64,000 bases of DNA from Salibacteraceae bacterium (GCA_018401875.1 JAGYJZ010000003.1:1-64000), one strand, 5' to 3'; positions 16,391-24,564 are shown, numbered from the stretch's first letter. Numbers and translations are program-made. The notes: generated by a model from the letters alone, not told the origin.

Positions 16391-17362
16391 ATGCTTCGCA
16401 GACCGAGAAGAAACAGAAAAAATGAAGTTATACGCAGTCAAACGCGAGAAACGAATATCAGTGTTGACAATTTGATCTTCCCACTGTTTGTGGTAAACGG
16501 TCAAAATAAAAAATCAGAGGTGAAATCCTTGCCCGGTCAATTTCGTTTATCGCTCGATCACTTGCTGCGCGAAGTGGAAGAATGCATGGCCCTTGGTGTA
16601 AAGAGTTTTGACCTTTTCCCAGCTGTGGATGATTCTTTGAAAGATGCGATTGGCTCATACGGTTATTCATCCGATAACTTTTACTTGAAATACATCAAGG
16701 AAGTGAAAGCGCGGTTTCCCGAAGCACAGATCATGACGGACGTGGCAATGGATCCTTATAGCAGTGATGGTCATGATGGAATTGTGAAAGATGGGAAAAT
16801 TTTGAATGACGAAACCCTTGAAGTACTTGGAAGAATGAGTGTGGCTCAAGCGGAGGCGGGCGCTGACATTATCGGTCCATCAGACATGATGGATGGTCGG
16901 GTGGAGTATATTAGGGAAGAATTGGACATGGCTGGCTTTAAAGATGTAAGCATCATGTCATACACCGCAAAGTATGCCAGCGCATACTACGGCCCATTTC
17001 GTGACGCATTGGATTCAGCACCAAAGTTTGGCGATAAAAAATCCTATCAAATGGATCCTGCCAATAAACGCGAAGCATTGGTTGAAGCCGAATTAGATTA
17101 CATCGAAGGTGCTGATTACCTCATGGTGAAACCGGCATTATGCTACTTAGATGTGATCCACATGCTCAAAGAAGAGTTTCCTATTCCTATTGCAGCGTAT
17201 AATGTGAGTGGCGAATACGCCATGTTGAAAGCCGCGGCCCAGAATGGTTGGATCGAGCACGACCGCGCCATGGTTGAAATGCTTTTGAGTATTAAACGGG
17301 CTGGCGCAGATGTTATCTTAACGTATTTCGCAAAGGAATTTGCGCAGTTACAAAAAGCTTGA
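16391..17362 (+). CDS. hemB: Delta-aminolevulinic acid dehydratase (porphobilinogen synthase)
   Basis: Condenses two 5-aminolevulinate molecules to porphobilinogen in haem synthesis. With the start at 16391 the protein has 323 residues, and the two Schiff-base lysines fall at Lys194 (SYTAKYAS) and Lys247 (YLMVKPAL), within one residue of the positions I recall for the E. coli enzyme. An in-frame ATG at 16349 would add 14 residues and leave only 3 bases to the divergent lgt, so it is disfavoured. Other haem genes in the window are hemJ (21955) and hemN (52515). The gene converges with dprA, stops being 2 bases apart. Confidence 0.95.
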   Translation: MLRRPRRNRKNEVIRSQTRETNISVDNLIFPLFVVNGQNKKSEVKSLPGQFRLSLDHLLREVEECMALGVKSFDLFPAVDDSLKDAIGSYGYSSDNFYLKYIKEVKARFPEAQIMTDVAMDPYSSDGHDGIVKDGKILNDETLEVLGRMSVAQAEAGADIIGPSDMMDGRVEYIREELDMAGFKDVSIMSYTAKYASAYYGPFRDALDSAPKFGDKKSYQMDPANKREALVEAELDYIEGADYLMVKPALCYLDVIHMLKEEFPIPIAAYNVSGEYAMLKAAAQNGWIEHDRAMVEMLLSIKRAGADVILTYFAKEFAQLQKA

Positions 17363-17364
17363 AG

Positions 17365-18462
17365 CTAGGTAAGCGCGTACATTTTTCCTGGCAAGGATTT
17401 GATTAGTCCTTTGAACTCTAACTCTAATAGTAGACTCGAAGTTTTGCTCACCGCCCAATCGCATTTCAAGCTCAATCCATCAAGCGATTGTTTTTGATTG
17501 TCTTTGAAGGCGGCCATCATTACCATCTCATCTGGATTCAAATCGACAAACAATTGTTTTTGCGCGGCCATCTTTTTCTCTTCGAGTTGCCAACCCATTA
17601 AGTAAATGAGATCATCACAACTTTCTATCAATGCTGCCTGATTTGTCTTTATAAGGTAATTGCACCCTGCTGAAAAAGGCGCATCGATTGGGCCAGGAAA
17701 TGCTGCTACATCGCGATTATAACTTGCGGCTTGCCGCGCGGTGATCATCGAGCCACCTTTCACCCCTGATTCTATCACGATGGTCACATCGGCCATTCCG
17801 GCTACGATTCTATTGCGTTGCGGAAAATTAGTTCGATCGGGTTTTGTTCCGCTTTCAAACTCTGATAAAATTCCACCATGTTCGATCATCTTTCTGGCTA
17901 AGCTTTCATTGGTGTCGGGGTAAATCCGATCGAGTGAATTACCGAGAACTCCGACCGTTTGAAGACCGCATTGCACAGCTGATCTATGGGCAATGGTGTC
18001 GATGCCATACGCCAAGCCACTCACAATTAATGGATCATACGGCTTGAGTGCTTCAACGAGTCTTTCAGTGATTTTTAGGCCATAATCGGTAAAATCTCGT
18101 GTCCCAACTATACTAACCACATGCGGTTTATTCAATTGCATCGCACCCAAGGCGTAAAGCAAAATTGGTCCATCATCGCAATATTTCAATCGGTTTGGGT
18201 AGGCATCATCGAGGTAGAAAATGGTTTTCAGCTGCCGTTTCTCGATAAATTTTAGCTCTTGTTCTGCTTGACGCAGAGCTTCTGAGCGCTCAAGCCTATT
18301 GATGAGGCTTTTTGTTATACCCGGAATCAAGGCGAGTTTTTTATCCGACAATTCAAACAGTTCTTTGACACCTCCGGCAAACGAAACCAGTTTCTTTGCT
18401 CTATTCACACCAACTCCCCCGAGTTTCTTCAGTGCTATTTGGTATTGTAAATTCTCATCCAT
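17365..18462 (-). CDS. dprA: DNA processing protein DprA
   Basis: Loads RecA onto incoming single-stranded DNA during natural transformation. The start at 18462 (MDENLQYQIALKK) gives 365 residues and follows a -7 element; longer versions from 18495 or 18540 would run into kdsB's promoter. Order: helix-hairpin-helix region (about 10-75, LKKLGGVGVNRAKKL and IPGITKSLINRL), then the DprA Rossmann domain with SIVGTRDFTDYG, VSGLAYGIDTIAH and GGSMITARQAASYNRDVAAFPG, then a C-terminal winged-helix domain. All nucleic-acid-binding motifs look intact, so the host may be transformable; no other competence gene is in view. Confidence 0.94.
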   Translation of the reverse strand: MDENLQYQIALKKLGGVGVNRAKKLVSFAGGVKELFELSDKKLALIPGITKSLINRLERSEALRQAEQELKFIEKRQLKTIFYLDDAYPNRLKYCDDGPILLYALGAMQLNKPHVVSIVGTRDFTDYGLKITERLVEALKPYDPLIVSGLAYGIDTIAHRSAVQCGLQTVGVLGNSLDRIYPDTNESLARKMIEHGGILSEFESGTKPDRTNFPQRNRIVAGMADVTIVIESGVKGGSMITARQAASYNRDVAAFPGPIDAPFSAGCNYLIKTNQAALIESCDDLIYLMGWQLEEKKMAAQKQLFVDLNPDEMVMMAAFKDNQKQSLDGLSLKCDWAVSKTSSLLLELEFKGLIKSLPGKMYALT

Positions 18463-18472
18463 TGCCAACTTA

Positions 18473-18480
18473 CGAAAGTA
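18473..18480 (-). promoter_or_regulatory. Probable -7 promoter element of dprA
   Basis: Minus-strand TACTTTCG ends 11 bases before the ATG at 18462, which supports that start. Confidence 0.4.
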
Positions 18481-18503
18481 ATGCAGACTCTTCATTTGAT
18501 GAT

Positions 18504-18511
18504 TACCTTCG
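18504..18511 (+). promoter_or_regulatory. Probable -7 promoter element of kdsB
   Basis: TACCTTCG ends 10 bases before the kdsB ATG at 18521, so the mRNA leader would be only a few bases long. Confidence 0.4.
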
Positions 18512-18520
18512 CTGCCAATT

Positions 18521-19264
18521 ATGAAAATTTTAGGGATCATTCCTTCACGCTACGACTCAACGCGTTTTCCTGGCAAACCTCTGGTTGACATACAAGGAAA
18601 AACAATGATTCAGCGGGTGTATGAACGCGCCATCGAGAGCGAACAGCTTGATAAAGTGATTGTTGCCACGGATGATAGTCGCATTTTTGAACACGTCAAA
18701 GCCTTTGGTGGAGAAGCTATAATGACATCACCCACGCACCAAAGCGGTACCGATAGGTGTGTTGAAGCGTATCAAATCTTGAATGAGAAATACGATGCAG
18801 TCATCAATATTCAGGGAGACGAACCGGTGATTAAGCCCTGTCAATTGAATCTTCTTGCATTTTGTTTTAACGATGACGACTGCGAGATTGCTACGCTGGC
18901 AGTGAAGATTAAAACGACAGACATTTTATTCGATTCGAGCAAAATCAAATTGGTTTTAGACAGTTATAACAATGCCATTTACTTCAGCAGGCATCCCATT
19001 CCTTACCAACAAAAACCAGCAGAGACCTGGCTAGAAAACCACGACTATTTGAAACATGTGGGTATTTATGGTTTTCGGTCAGATATACTTTTAGAGTTGG
19101 GTAAAATTCCTGCCTCAAGCCTGGAGTTGGCAGAATCGCTCGAGCAGTTGCGCTGGATGGAAAATGGGTATAAAATCAAGGTTAAAACCACCGATTTTGA
19201 CAGCATCTCTGTAGATCTACCCACCGATTTGTATCGCGTAAACGAGATTTTGAATCAAGCCTAA
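18521..19264 (+). CDS. kdsB: 3-Deoxy-manno-octulosonate cytidylyltransferase
   Basis: Activates Kdo as CMP-Kdo for lipopolysaccharide core assembly, so the organism has an LPS-bearing outer membrane. The 247-residue protein opens with the nucleotide-binding motif IIPSRYDSTRFPGKPL and continues with VATDD, INIQGDEP, and the ISVDLPTDLYRV segment near the end, all standard for KdsB. The start is certain because the active-site motif begins within seven residues. It diverges from dprA and is followed 44 bases later by the HU-CCDC81/SPOR gene on the same strand. Confidence 0.96.
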   Translation: MKILGIIPSRYDSTRFPGKPLVDIQGKTMIQRVYERAIESEQLDKVIVATDDSRIFEHVKAFGGEAIMTSPTHQSGTDRCVEAYQILNEKYDAVINIQGDEPVIKPCQLNLLAFCFNDDDCEIATLAVKIKTTDILFDSSKIKLVLDSYNNAIYFSRHPIPYQQKPAETWLENHDYLKHVGIYGFRSDILLELGKIPASSLELAESLEQLRWMENGYKIKVKTTDFDSISVDLPTDLYRVNEILNQA

Positions 19265-19308
19265 AATTCAACTTTGAATTCTTTACTTTGCGCTAGACGT
19301 TTCACTCA

Positions 19309-20457
19309 TTGAACTTAGAACATTACATAGCTGAATTACTGGAAGATCACGATTGTGTGATCGTGCCTGCCTTTGGTGGTCTCATTGCGAATTACGCCCC
19401 TGCCAGCATTAATGCCATCAATGATCGGTTTGACCCGCCCTACAGAAAAATAAGTTTCAATAAGTTTTTGGTGCACAATGACGGCTTGTTAGCCGCTTAT
19501 GTGGCCCAAAAAGAAGAGGAAAAATACGAACAAGCGCTCGAACAGGTGAAAAATTACGCTCTCTTTTTAAAGACGGAGTTGCGCGAACACAAACGCGTCT
19601 CCATTAACAAAGTGGGCATCATCTTCCAGCAGCTTGATGGCACGTTGCGTTTCGAGCAGATTAAGAATGCTGATTTTTTCAAAATTGGGTTTGGCCTAGA
19701 ATCATTTTTCGCACATCGCGTTGAGCGTCAACCATCTCGTCAAATCAGCGTTGATCCTAAAACCGAAACGCATGCCAGTGAGGTAAAGCCTGAGCCGAAG
19801 GTCATTGCGCTTCCATTAACCAAAGCACCAAGTGAGCCGAAAAAGGCGCGACCAATAAACGCTGATGAAGACATTTCAACCAACGCAGATTCTCAAAAAG
19901 CCTCACCAGAAGCTAAACCTGAAAAAAAGAGAAATTGGGCGCTTGCTGCAGCGGTGATAAGCTTACCTATTATCGGTTTGGGAATATGGTTTGGCTTAGG
20001 GCAGCCGACCATCAAAACAAACACCTTCAACGCTTCGAATTTAAATCCATTTACCGAAAAAGCAGCACCACAGTATAAGCAACGAAGTGCTGACTATTCG
20101 CCTAAGGCATTCAGCACAATTAAAGATCTTCCGATTGAGGAGGGTGCTCAGTTTTTAGAACTCGAACTTGAAAACCAAGCCGATAAAACCTTGGTAGTGA
20201 AATTAACTGAAACGAAAAATCATGTTTCAAAAGCAGACTTGCGTTTTCACATTATTGGAGGCTGCTTCAGTGTAGAAGAGAACGCTGTTGGGCTGGCAGA
20301 AACCTACAAAATGCGCGGATCGAATGCTTCCTTGATTGATATAAAAGGAAGTTTGCATCGGGTAAGTGTTGCAAGTTTTGCCACAAAAAAAGAGGCTAAA
20401 GCTGCGCTCGCCTCTTTCAAAAACGATATTCCTGGAGCTTGGATTCTCTACAAATAG
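19309..20457 (+). CDS. HU-CCDC81 and SPOR domain protein (TTG start)
   Basis: A 382-residue protein with three parts: an N-terminal pair of HU/IHF-like folds of the HU-CCDC81 bacterial type (about 1-135, beginning LEHYIAELLEDHDCVIVPAFGGLIA), one transmembrane helix (about 207-226) after a low-complexity Lys/Pro/Glu linker, and a C-terminal SPOR domain (about 315-382, LRFHIIGGCFS to WILYK) that binds denuded peptidoglycan glycan. The HU part should be cytoplasmic and SPOR periplasmic, so it could tie the nucleoid to the septum or wall; this is inference. Translation starts at TTG, the only start that gives the family N-terminus. Its 3' end overlaps the convergent sigma factor gene by 10 bases. 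Confidence 0.85.
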   Translation: MNLEHYIAELLEDHDCVIVPAFGGLIANYAPASINAINDRFDPPYRKISFNKFLVHNDGLLAAYVAQKEEEKYEQALEQVKNYALFLKTELREHKRVSINKVGIIFQQLDGTLRFEQIKNADFFKIGFGLESFFAHRVERQPSRQISVDPKTETHASEVKPEPKVIALPLTKAPSEPKKARPINADEDISTNADSQKASPEAKPEKKRNWALAAAVISLPIIGLGIWFGLGQPTIKTNTFNASNLNPFTEKAAPQYKQRSADYSPKAFSTIKDLPIEEGAQFLELELENQADKTLVVKLTETKNHVSKADLRFHIIGGCFSVEENAVGLAETYKMRGSNASLIDIKGSLHRVSVASFATKKEAKAALASFKNDIPGAWILYK

Positions 20458-21308
20458 TTTTTTAAGAGTTGACTATTCGCCTTTTTTCTCAAGCTTCTCA
20501 ATCCTTTCTCACGAATTTGTCGAATCCTTTCTCGGGTTAAGCCCAAGTTATTTGCAATTTCTTCGAGTGTCATAGGCGGAACTCCATTCAGCCCAAACGA
20601 CAAGCGCAACACATCCGCTTCCCTCTCTTTCAAATTCACTAAAACGCGTTCGATATCGCTTCTGAGTGATTCTTGGATCAGTAAATCTGTTGGAACGCCA
20701 GAGTCACTGTTTGTCATCACATTCAACAAGCTGTTGTCTTCGCCTTCCATCAACGGAGCGTCAACCGAAACTTGTTTTTGCGCATAAACAAATAAATCAC
20801 CAACACTATCAGCATTGGCTTCGAGTAATTCGCCAATCTCATCGTTTGAAGGCGGACGTTCATGTTGCTGTTCGAGTGATGCGTATGCTTGAGCTACTTT
20901 TTGAATGGCGCTAACTTTATTGAGAGGAAGACGCACTACGCGACTGTTTTCAGCAATTGCCTGCATGATGCTTTGTCTGATCCACCAAACAGCATATGAA
21001 ATAAATTTAAATCCCTTGGTTTCATCGAACCGTTTTGCTGCGATAATCAACCCAATATTGCCTTCAGCGATTAAATCTTCGAGCGTTAATCCATGACCTT
21101 GGTACTGTTTTGAAACAGAGATCACGAACCTTAAATTGGCACTTACTAGTTTGTTGAGGGCTTGCTCATCGCCCTGTTTTATTCGCACTGCGAGTCTCAC
21201 TTCTTCCTCTGCGTTGATCATTTCTTCCTTAGAAACATCGCTGAGGTATGTGTCGATCGACCGGCTATCTCGGTTCGTTAATTGCTTGGTGATTTTAAGC
21301 TGACGCAT
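20448..21308 (-). CDS. rpoD: Primary RNA polymerase sigma factor (RpoD/SigA family)
   Basis: The 286-residue protein matches the short Bacteroidota housekeeping sigma factor that lacks region 1.1. Order: a 1.2-like segment with IDTYLSDVSK (18-27); region 2 with NLRFVISVSKQYQGHGLTLEDLIAEGNIGL and the -10 recognition helix in FKFISYAVWWIRQSI; region 3; and region 4 with READVLRLSFGLNG and the helix-turn-helix TLEEIANNLGLTRERIRQIREKGLR. This is the factor expected to read the TAnnTTTG promoters listed here. It overlaps the convergent HU-CCDC81/SPOR gene by 10 bases at the 3' ends. The 146-base gap upstream holds no other gene. Confidence 0.95.
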   Translation of the reverse strand: MRQLKITKQLTNRDSRSIDTYLSDVSKEEMINAEEEVRLAVRIKQGDEQALNKLVSANLRFVISVSKQYQGHGLTLEDLIAEGNIGLIIAAKRFDETKGFKFISYAVWWIRQSIMQAIAENSRVVRLPLNKVSAIQKVAQAYASLEQQHERPPSNDEIGELLEANADSVGDLFVYAQKQVSVDAPLMEGEDNSLLNVMTNSDSGVPTDLLIQESLRSDIERVLVNLKEREADVLRLSFGLNGVPPMTLEEIANNLGLTRERIRQIREKGLRSLRKKANSQLLKNYL

Positions 21309-21454
21309 AGGTTACATAGGTTGGTTGTTAGGCAATAAGGTTGCTGAAAGTAAAAAAATTTTACTAATTAACAATTCACTCTTAAAAACTTTCCAATTTA
21401 AGTCGCGAAACAACCGAACCAATGTTGGTCGAATATTAAGAGCAGATTAACGTT

Positions 21455-21907
21455 CTATGCCCTCCATTTATCTAAAAGTGCATTCACCGTTTTGGCCTCA
21501 TCAATGGAAATGGCGTGCAGATTTTCCTCCCATTTTGTCATTTCAACATCAATGATTTCTAGGAGCTTTAACCCCTTCTCAGTAATCTTTACATCCACTT
21601 GTCTGCGGTCGTGTTTACAGGGTTTTCGAGTAACCAAATCCTTTGCTTCTAACTTGTCAATGATGCGCGAAACATTACTCATCTTGTCGATCATTCGGTC
21701 TTTCAAAAGGTTCACCGAAGCGGCTTCAGGATATTGACCGCGAAGTATTCTCAATGAATTGTATTGCTGCGGTGTAAGCGTGTGTTCTTTAAATACAGTA
21801 TTCTGTAATGCAGTCAGCCAACTGCTTGTGTTTAGCACGTTGATCATGAGCTTACTGTATTCGCTGCTAAATTTTTTCTGCTTGATCTCTTCACCTATAC
21901 TCGCCAT
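21455..21907 (-). CDS. MarR-family transcriptional regulator
   Basis: A 150-residue winged-helix repressor type. The DNA-binding core runs from about 45 to 115: TPQQYNSLRILRGQ, the recognition helix region MIDKMSNVSRIIDKLEAKDLV, and the wing RKPCKHDRRQVDVKITEKG, in which the DxR motif of MarR proteins is visible. Terminal helices would form the dimer. A -7 element and a perfect 12-base palindrome (21929-21940) lie just upstream of its start and suggest autoregulation. The neighbouring hemJ on the same strand is a possible second target. The ligand is unknown. Confidence 0.9.
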   Translation of the reverse strand: MASIGEEIKQKKFSSEYSKLMINVLNTSSWLTALQNTVFKEHTLTPQQYNSLRILRGQYPEAASVNLLKDRMIDKMSNVSRIIDKLEAKDLVTRKPCKHDRRQVDVKITEKGLKLLEIIDVEMTKWEENLHAISIDEAKTVNALLDKWRA

Positions 21908-21921
21908 AACGAAGATTTCAG

Positions 21922-21929
21922 CGAAAGTA
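21922..21929 (-). promoter_or_regulatory. Probable -7 promoter element of the MarR gene
   Basis: Minus-strand TACTTTCG ends 15 bases before the ATG at 21907. Confidence 0.4.
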
Positions 21930-21940
21930 TGTAATTACAT
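21929..21940. promoter_or_regulatory. Palindromic candidate operator for the MarR regulator
   Basis: ATGTAATTACAT is a perfect 12-base palindrome that touches the -7 element, where a bound repressor would block the polymerase. MarR dimers often bind such AT-rich palindromes in their own promoters. It lies 14 bases from the stop of hemJ. Confidence 0.45.
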
Positions 21941-21954
21941 TAGATGTAGGTGTA

Positions 21955-22479
21955 TTAATTTCGAAGCCTTTTATAAGCTTTGATAGCAATCATCAGTGCT
22001 ATACCGACAAGAAAAAAACCTGCGGTGCCGTAAATCCAATTCAAGGTTCCCTTCAGCACCACCACAAACACAATGGCAACCAACCACAATGTGGCCACTT
22101 CATTCCAAAGCCGCAATTGGTTTGACGTCCAACGTATTTGATCCTTTTGCAGGCGGTTGTAAAGTTTGTGGGTGTAGAGGTGATAAATCCACAATAGTGA
22201 TGTTAATCCAAGTTTAACCATCATCCAAGGCTGAGACCATAAATTAAGGTCCACCACCATCCAAATTCCGAATAGTGTTGCAAGAATTGCTGCGGGCCAA
22301 GTAATGATAAACCACAGTCGATTCTCCATTATTTTAAACTGACTGCGCAGAGCGTTGCGTTCAATTTCTGGCTTTACTTCTGCCTCGGTGTGATAAATAA
22401 ACAATCGAATGATGTAAAAAAGGCCAGCGAACCAACTGACCACAAAAATGATGTGCAAGGCTTTGAGATATAAATACAT
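21955..22479 (-). CDS. hemJ: Protoporphyrinogen IX oxidase HemJ
   Basis: Membrane enzyme of the HemJ/UPF0093 family that oxidises protoporphyrinogen IX to protoporphyrin IX. The 174-residue form starting at ATG 22479 (MYLYLKALHIIFVVSWFAGLFY) has the family N-terminus, including the conserved His in ALHIIF; four or more hydrophobic helices follow, and NEVATLWLVAIVFVVVLK is the family's penultimate motif. A GTG at 22497 in frame would add six residues but overlaps the putative -7 element. hemB and hemN elsewhere in the window serve the same pathway. Confidence 0.9.
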   Translation of the reverse strand: MYLYLKALHIIFVVSWFAGLFYIIRLFIYHTEAEVKPEIERNALRSQFKIMENRLWFIITWPAAILATLFGIWMVVDLNLWSQPWMMVKLGLTSLLWIYHLYTHKLYNRLQKDQIRWTSNQLRLWNEVATLWLVAIVFVVVLKGTLNWIYGTAGFFLVGIALMIAIKAYKRLRN

Positions 22480-22484
22480 CGGCT

Positions 22485-22492
22485 CGAAGGTA
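22485..22492 (-). promoter_or_regulatory. Probable -7 promoter element of hemJ
   Basis: Minus-strand TACCTTCG ends only 6 bases before the ATG at 22479, so the mRNA would be leaderless or nearly so. Confidence 0.35.
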
Positions 22493-22510
22493 CGCACAAG
22501 CTTGAGATTC

Positions 22511-22518
22511 TACCTTTG
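22511..22518 (+). promoter_or_regulatory. -7 promoter element of the thioesterase-mrp operon
   Basis: TACCTTTG matches TAnnTTTG and ends 22 bases before the ATG at 22540. Confidence 0.55.
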
Positions 22519-22539
22519 CACGAAATAAAATGAATCGAC

Positions 22540-23061
22540 ATGAAGGTAAAATTAGCTTCCGAATCAGCAGCAACCTCAACGCACATTGTTTTACCAGACG
22601 ACACGAATACATTGGGCAATTTAATGGGCGGTCGACTCATGTACTGGATGGACGTAATAGCAGCCGTGGCGGCACATCGCCATTCACGCAGGGTTGTGGT
22701 AACTGCTTCGGTAAATAACATCTCCTTCAATCAACCGATTAAGTTAGGCGATTTCGTCACACTTGAAGCGAAAGTTTCACGCTCATTTAACTCAAGCATG
22801 GAGGTTTTTATTGAAGTTTTAATAGACGACCATAAAACAGGCGTAAAGAAAAAGTGCAACGAGGCCATTTTCACGTTTGTAGCTGTCGACCAATTGGGCA
22901 ATGCCATTGAAGTACCTGAACTAAAACCCGAATCAGATGTTGAAAAGCAGCGGTATGAAGCGGCATTGCGAAGAAAACAACTGAGCTTGATTTTAGCCGG
23001 TAGAATGAAACCAAAAGACGCGACCGAATTGAAGGCAATATTTGAAGACTTAGCAGAATAA
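22540..23061 (+). CDS. Hotdog-fold acyl-CoA thioesterase
   Basis: Hydrolyses acyl-CoA to free acid and CoA in the cytoplasm; members resemble YciA and the cytosolic acyl-CoA hydrolases. The 173-residue protein has the typical start with LPDDTNTLGNLMGGRLMYWMDVIAA, where Asn and Gly residues shape the active site, then VTASVNNISFNQPIKLGDFV and a late SSMEVFIEV strand. A charged helical tail follows (about 130-173). Chain-length preference cannot be read from sequence. It is 2 bases upstream of mrp. A second, divergent thioesterase of the same fold is at 62006. Confidence 0.92.
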   Translation: MKVKLASESAATSTHIVLPDDTNTLGNLMGGRLMYWMDVIAAVAAHRHSRRVVVTASVNNISFNQPIKLGDFVTLEAKVSRSFNSSMEVFIEVLIDDHKTGVKKKCNEAIFTFVAVDQLGNAIEVPELKPESDVEKQRYEAALRRKQLSLILAGRMKPKDATELKAIFEDLAE

Positions 23062-23063
23062 GC

Positions 23064-24134
23064 ATGGCAAACAACCCCGAAAAATTAATGGAAGCGCTCA
23101 GCTATGTAATTGAGCCAGAATTAAAAAAAGACATCGTTAGCCTGGGCTTAGTGAGCAATGTTAAGGTGGAGGGAAACACGGTTTCTTTTCACGTTAAAGC
23201 GAGCAATCCAGCAATGCACTACCGCAAACGAATTGAAGAAGCATGCATTCACCAAGTGCGCAGATTTCTCGGAGAAGATGTGGCGGTGATGATTGAAGTT
23301 TCAGCCCTTCCAAAAAGCAGTGAACGACCCATTGAACAGCGAAAATTCCTCCCAGGAGTGAAAAGATTCGTTGCTGTAGCATCGGGAAAAGGCGGTGTTG
23401 GAAAGAGCACCATTTGCGCAAACTTAGCCGCTGGACTGGCCAAAAAAGGCTACAAAGTTGGTTTGGTTGATGCCGATATTTATGGTCCTTCGATGCCTTT
23501 AATGTTTGATGTTGTTGATCAAAAGCCCGGACTTTCTGGACCTGATGCCAATAATAAAATGCTGCCCGTAGAAAATTACGGAGTAAAAATGTTGTCGATT
23601 GGTTTTTTCGCAGAAGCCAATCAAGCCATCGTTTGGCGTGGCCCGATGGCGAGTAAAGCCTTGAAGCAAATGTTTTCTGATGTAGAGTGGGGCGAGCTCG
23701 ACTTTATGCTCATTGACCTTCCGCCCGGAACGGGAGATGTGCATTTATCATTGGTGCAAGATATTCCTTTAGATGGAGTAGTGATTGTGAGCACACCTCA
23801 AAATGTAGCCTTGGCCGATGCACGAAAAGGTGTTGGCATGTTCAAACTTCCTGAAATCAATGTTCCTGTTTTAGGCATCGTTGAAAACATGAGTTGGTTT
23901 ACTCCAGCTGAACTGCCCGACCATAAGTACTTCATTTTTGGTCAAGAAGGAGCAAAACGATTGGCTGAAGAGCTTGGCGTAGCCTTATTGGGTCAAATTC
24001 CGCTGGTTCAAAGTATACGAGAATCGGGTGATGCCGGACGCCCAGCAGTGTTGCAATCAAACACACCGCAAGCACTAGCCCTAGACGAAATGGTTGATCA
24101 AGTGTTGAAATCGCTAAATATTGATTCCCAGTAG
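23064..24134 (+). CDS. mrp: Mrp/NBP35-type P-loop ATPase, iron-sulphur carrier
   Basis: ATPase of the ApbC/Mrp family that carries and transfers Fe-S clusters. The 356-residue protein has an N-terminal MIP18/DUF59 domain (1-85) and a Walker A motif ASGKGGVGKST (106-116), followed by DADIYGPSMP and LIDLPPGTGD. The CxxC motif that holds the bridging cluster in E. coli Mrp is absent: the equivalent stretch reads ENMSWFTPAELPDHKYFIFG. I believe this form is usual in Bacteroidota. It lies 2 bases after the thioesterase gene and 15 bases before a NifU-like protein that does carry CxxC, so the two may work together in cluster delivery. Confidence 0.95.
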   Translation: MANNPEKLMEALSYVIEPELKKDIVSLGLVSNVKVEGNTVSFHVKASNPAMHYRKRIEEACIHQVRRFLGEDVAVMIEVSALPKSSERPIEQRKFLPGVKRFVAVASGKGGVGKSTICANLAAGLAKKGYKVGLVDADIYGPSMPLMFDVVDQKPGLSGPDANNKMLPVENYGVKMLSIGFFAEANQAIVWRGPMASKALKQMFSDVEWGELDFMLIDLPPGTGDVHLSLVQDIPLDGVVIVSTPQNVALADARKGVGMFKLPEINVPVLGIVENMSWFTPAELPDHKYFIFGQEGAKRLAEELGVALLGQIPLVQSIRESGDAGRPAVLQSNTPQALALDEMVDQVLKSLNIDSQ

Positions 24135-24135
24135 T

Positions 24136-24143
24136 TAACTTTG
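24136..24143 (+). promoter_or_regulatory. Possible internal -7 element before the NifU-like gene
   Basis: TAACTTTG matches TAnnTTTG and ends 7 bases before the ATG at 24150, just after the mrp stop. It could give an extra, nearly leaderless transcript. Confidence 0.4.
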
Positions 24144-24149
24144 ACCCTT

Positions 24150-24410
24150 ATGAGCACCCCAGCACAAGACTTATTGATCAGAGTAGTGGAAGCCCTCGAT
24201 GAAATTCGCCCATTTTTAAATGAAGATGGCGGTGATTTGAATGTGGTCGAGATTAGTGAAGATGGTGTTTTAAAAATTGAATTTACGGGTGCGTGCAGCT
24301 CGTGTTCGATGAACAATATGACCTTTAAAAATGGTGTAGAAGACGCCATTAAGCGCTTGGTGCCTGAAATAAAGCGCGTGGAACCTGTAAATTTTTCGCT
24401 TTCACATTAA
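24150..24410 (+). CDS. NifU C-terminal-domain Fe-S scaffold protein
   Basis: An 86-residue protein equal to the C-terminal (Nfu) domain of NifU, which binds a [4Fe-4S] cluster between two subunits and passes it to target enzymes. The domain opens with VVEALDEIRPFLNEDGGDLNVV and has the cluster motif CSSC (Cys49 and Cys52) in FTGACSSCSMN, ending with IKRLVPEIKRVEPV. A TTG at 24141 is in frame but lies inside the -7 element, so the ATG is preferred. It is the last gene of the thioesterase-mrp-nfu cluster. Confidence 0.93.
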   Translation: MSTPAQDLLIRVVEALDEIRPFLNEDGGDLNVVEISEDGVLKIEFTGACSSCSMNNMTFKNGVEDAIKRLVPEIKRVEPVNFSLSH

Positions 24411-24530
24411 TTTATTTCCTCACCCAACCCTTGCGTCTTTTCTTGCGTGATGCACTTGCAGTAGGGACAAATACTCTACTTCTTGAGTAGATAATAATGA
24501 ACACTGGTTCACATCAAATTTTTGAAAAGG

Positions 24531-24555
24531 CAACGCAAGCAGCTAATGTTGCGTA
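24531..24555 (+). promoter_or_regulatory. Possible ECF-type promoter of the sigma factor gene
   Basis: CAAC (24531-24534) is followed after 17 bases by CGTA (24552-24555), ten bases before the ATG at 24565. ECF sigma factors often read AAC/CGT-type pairs at this spacing and control their own gene. The two parts also form an imperfect inverted repeat, GCAAC with GTTGC. No TAnnTTTG element is seen here. Confidence 0.3.
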
Positions 24556-24564
24556 TCTTAAATC

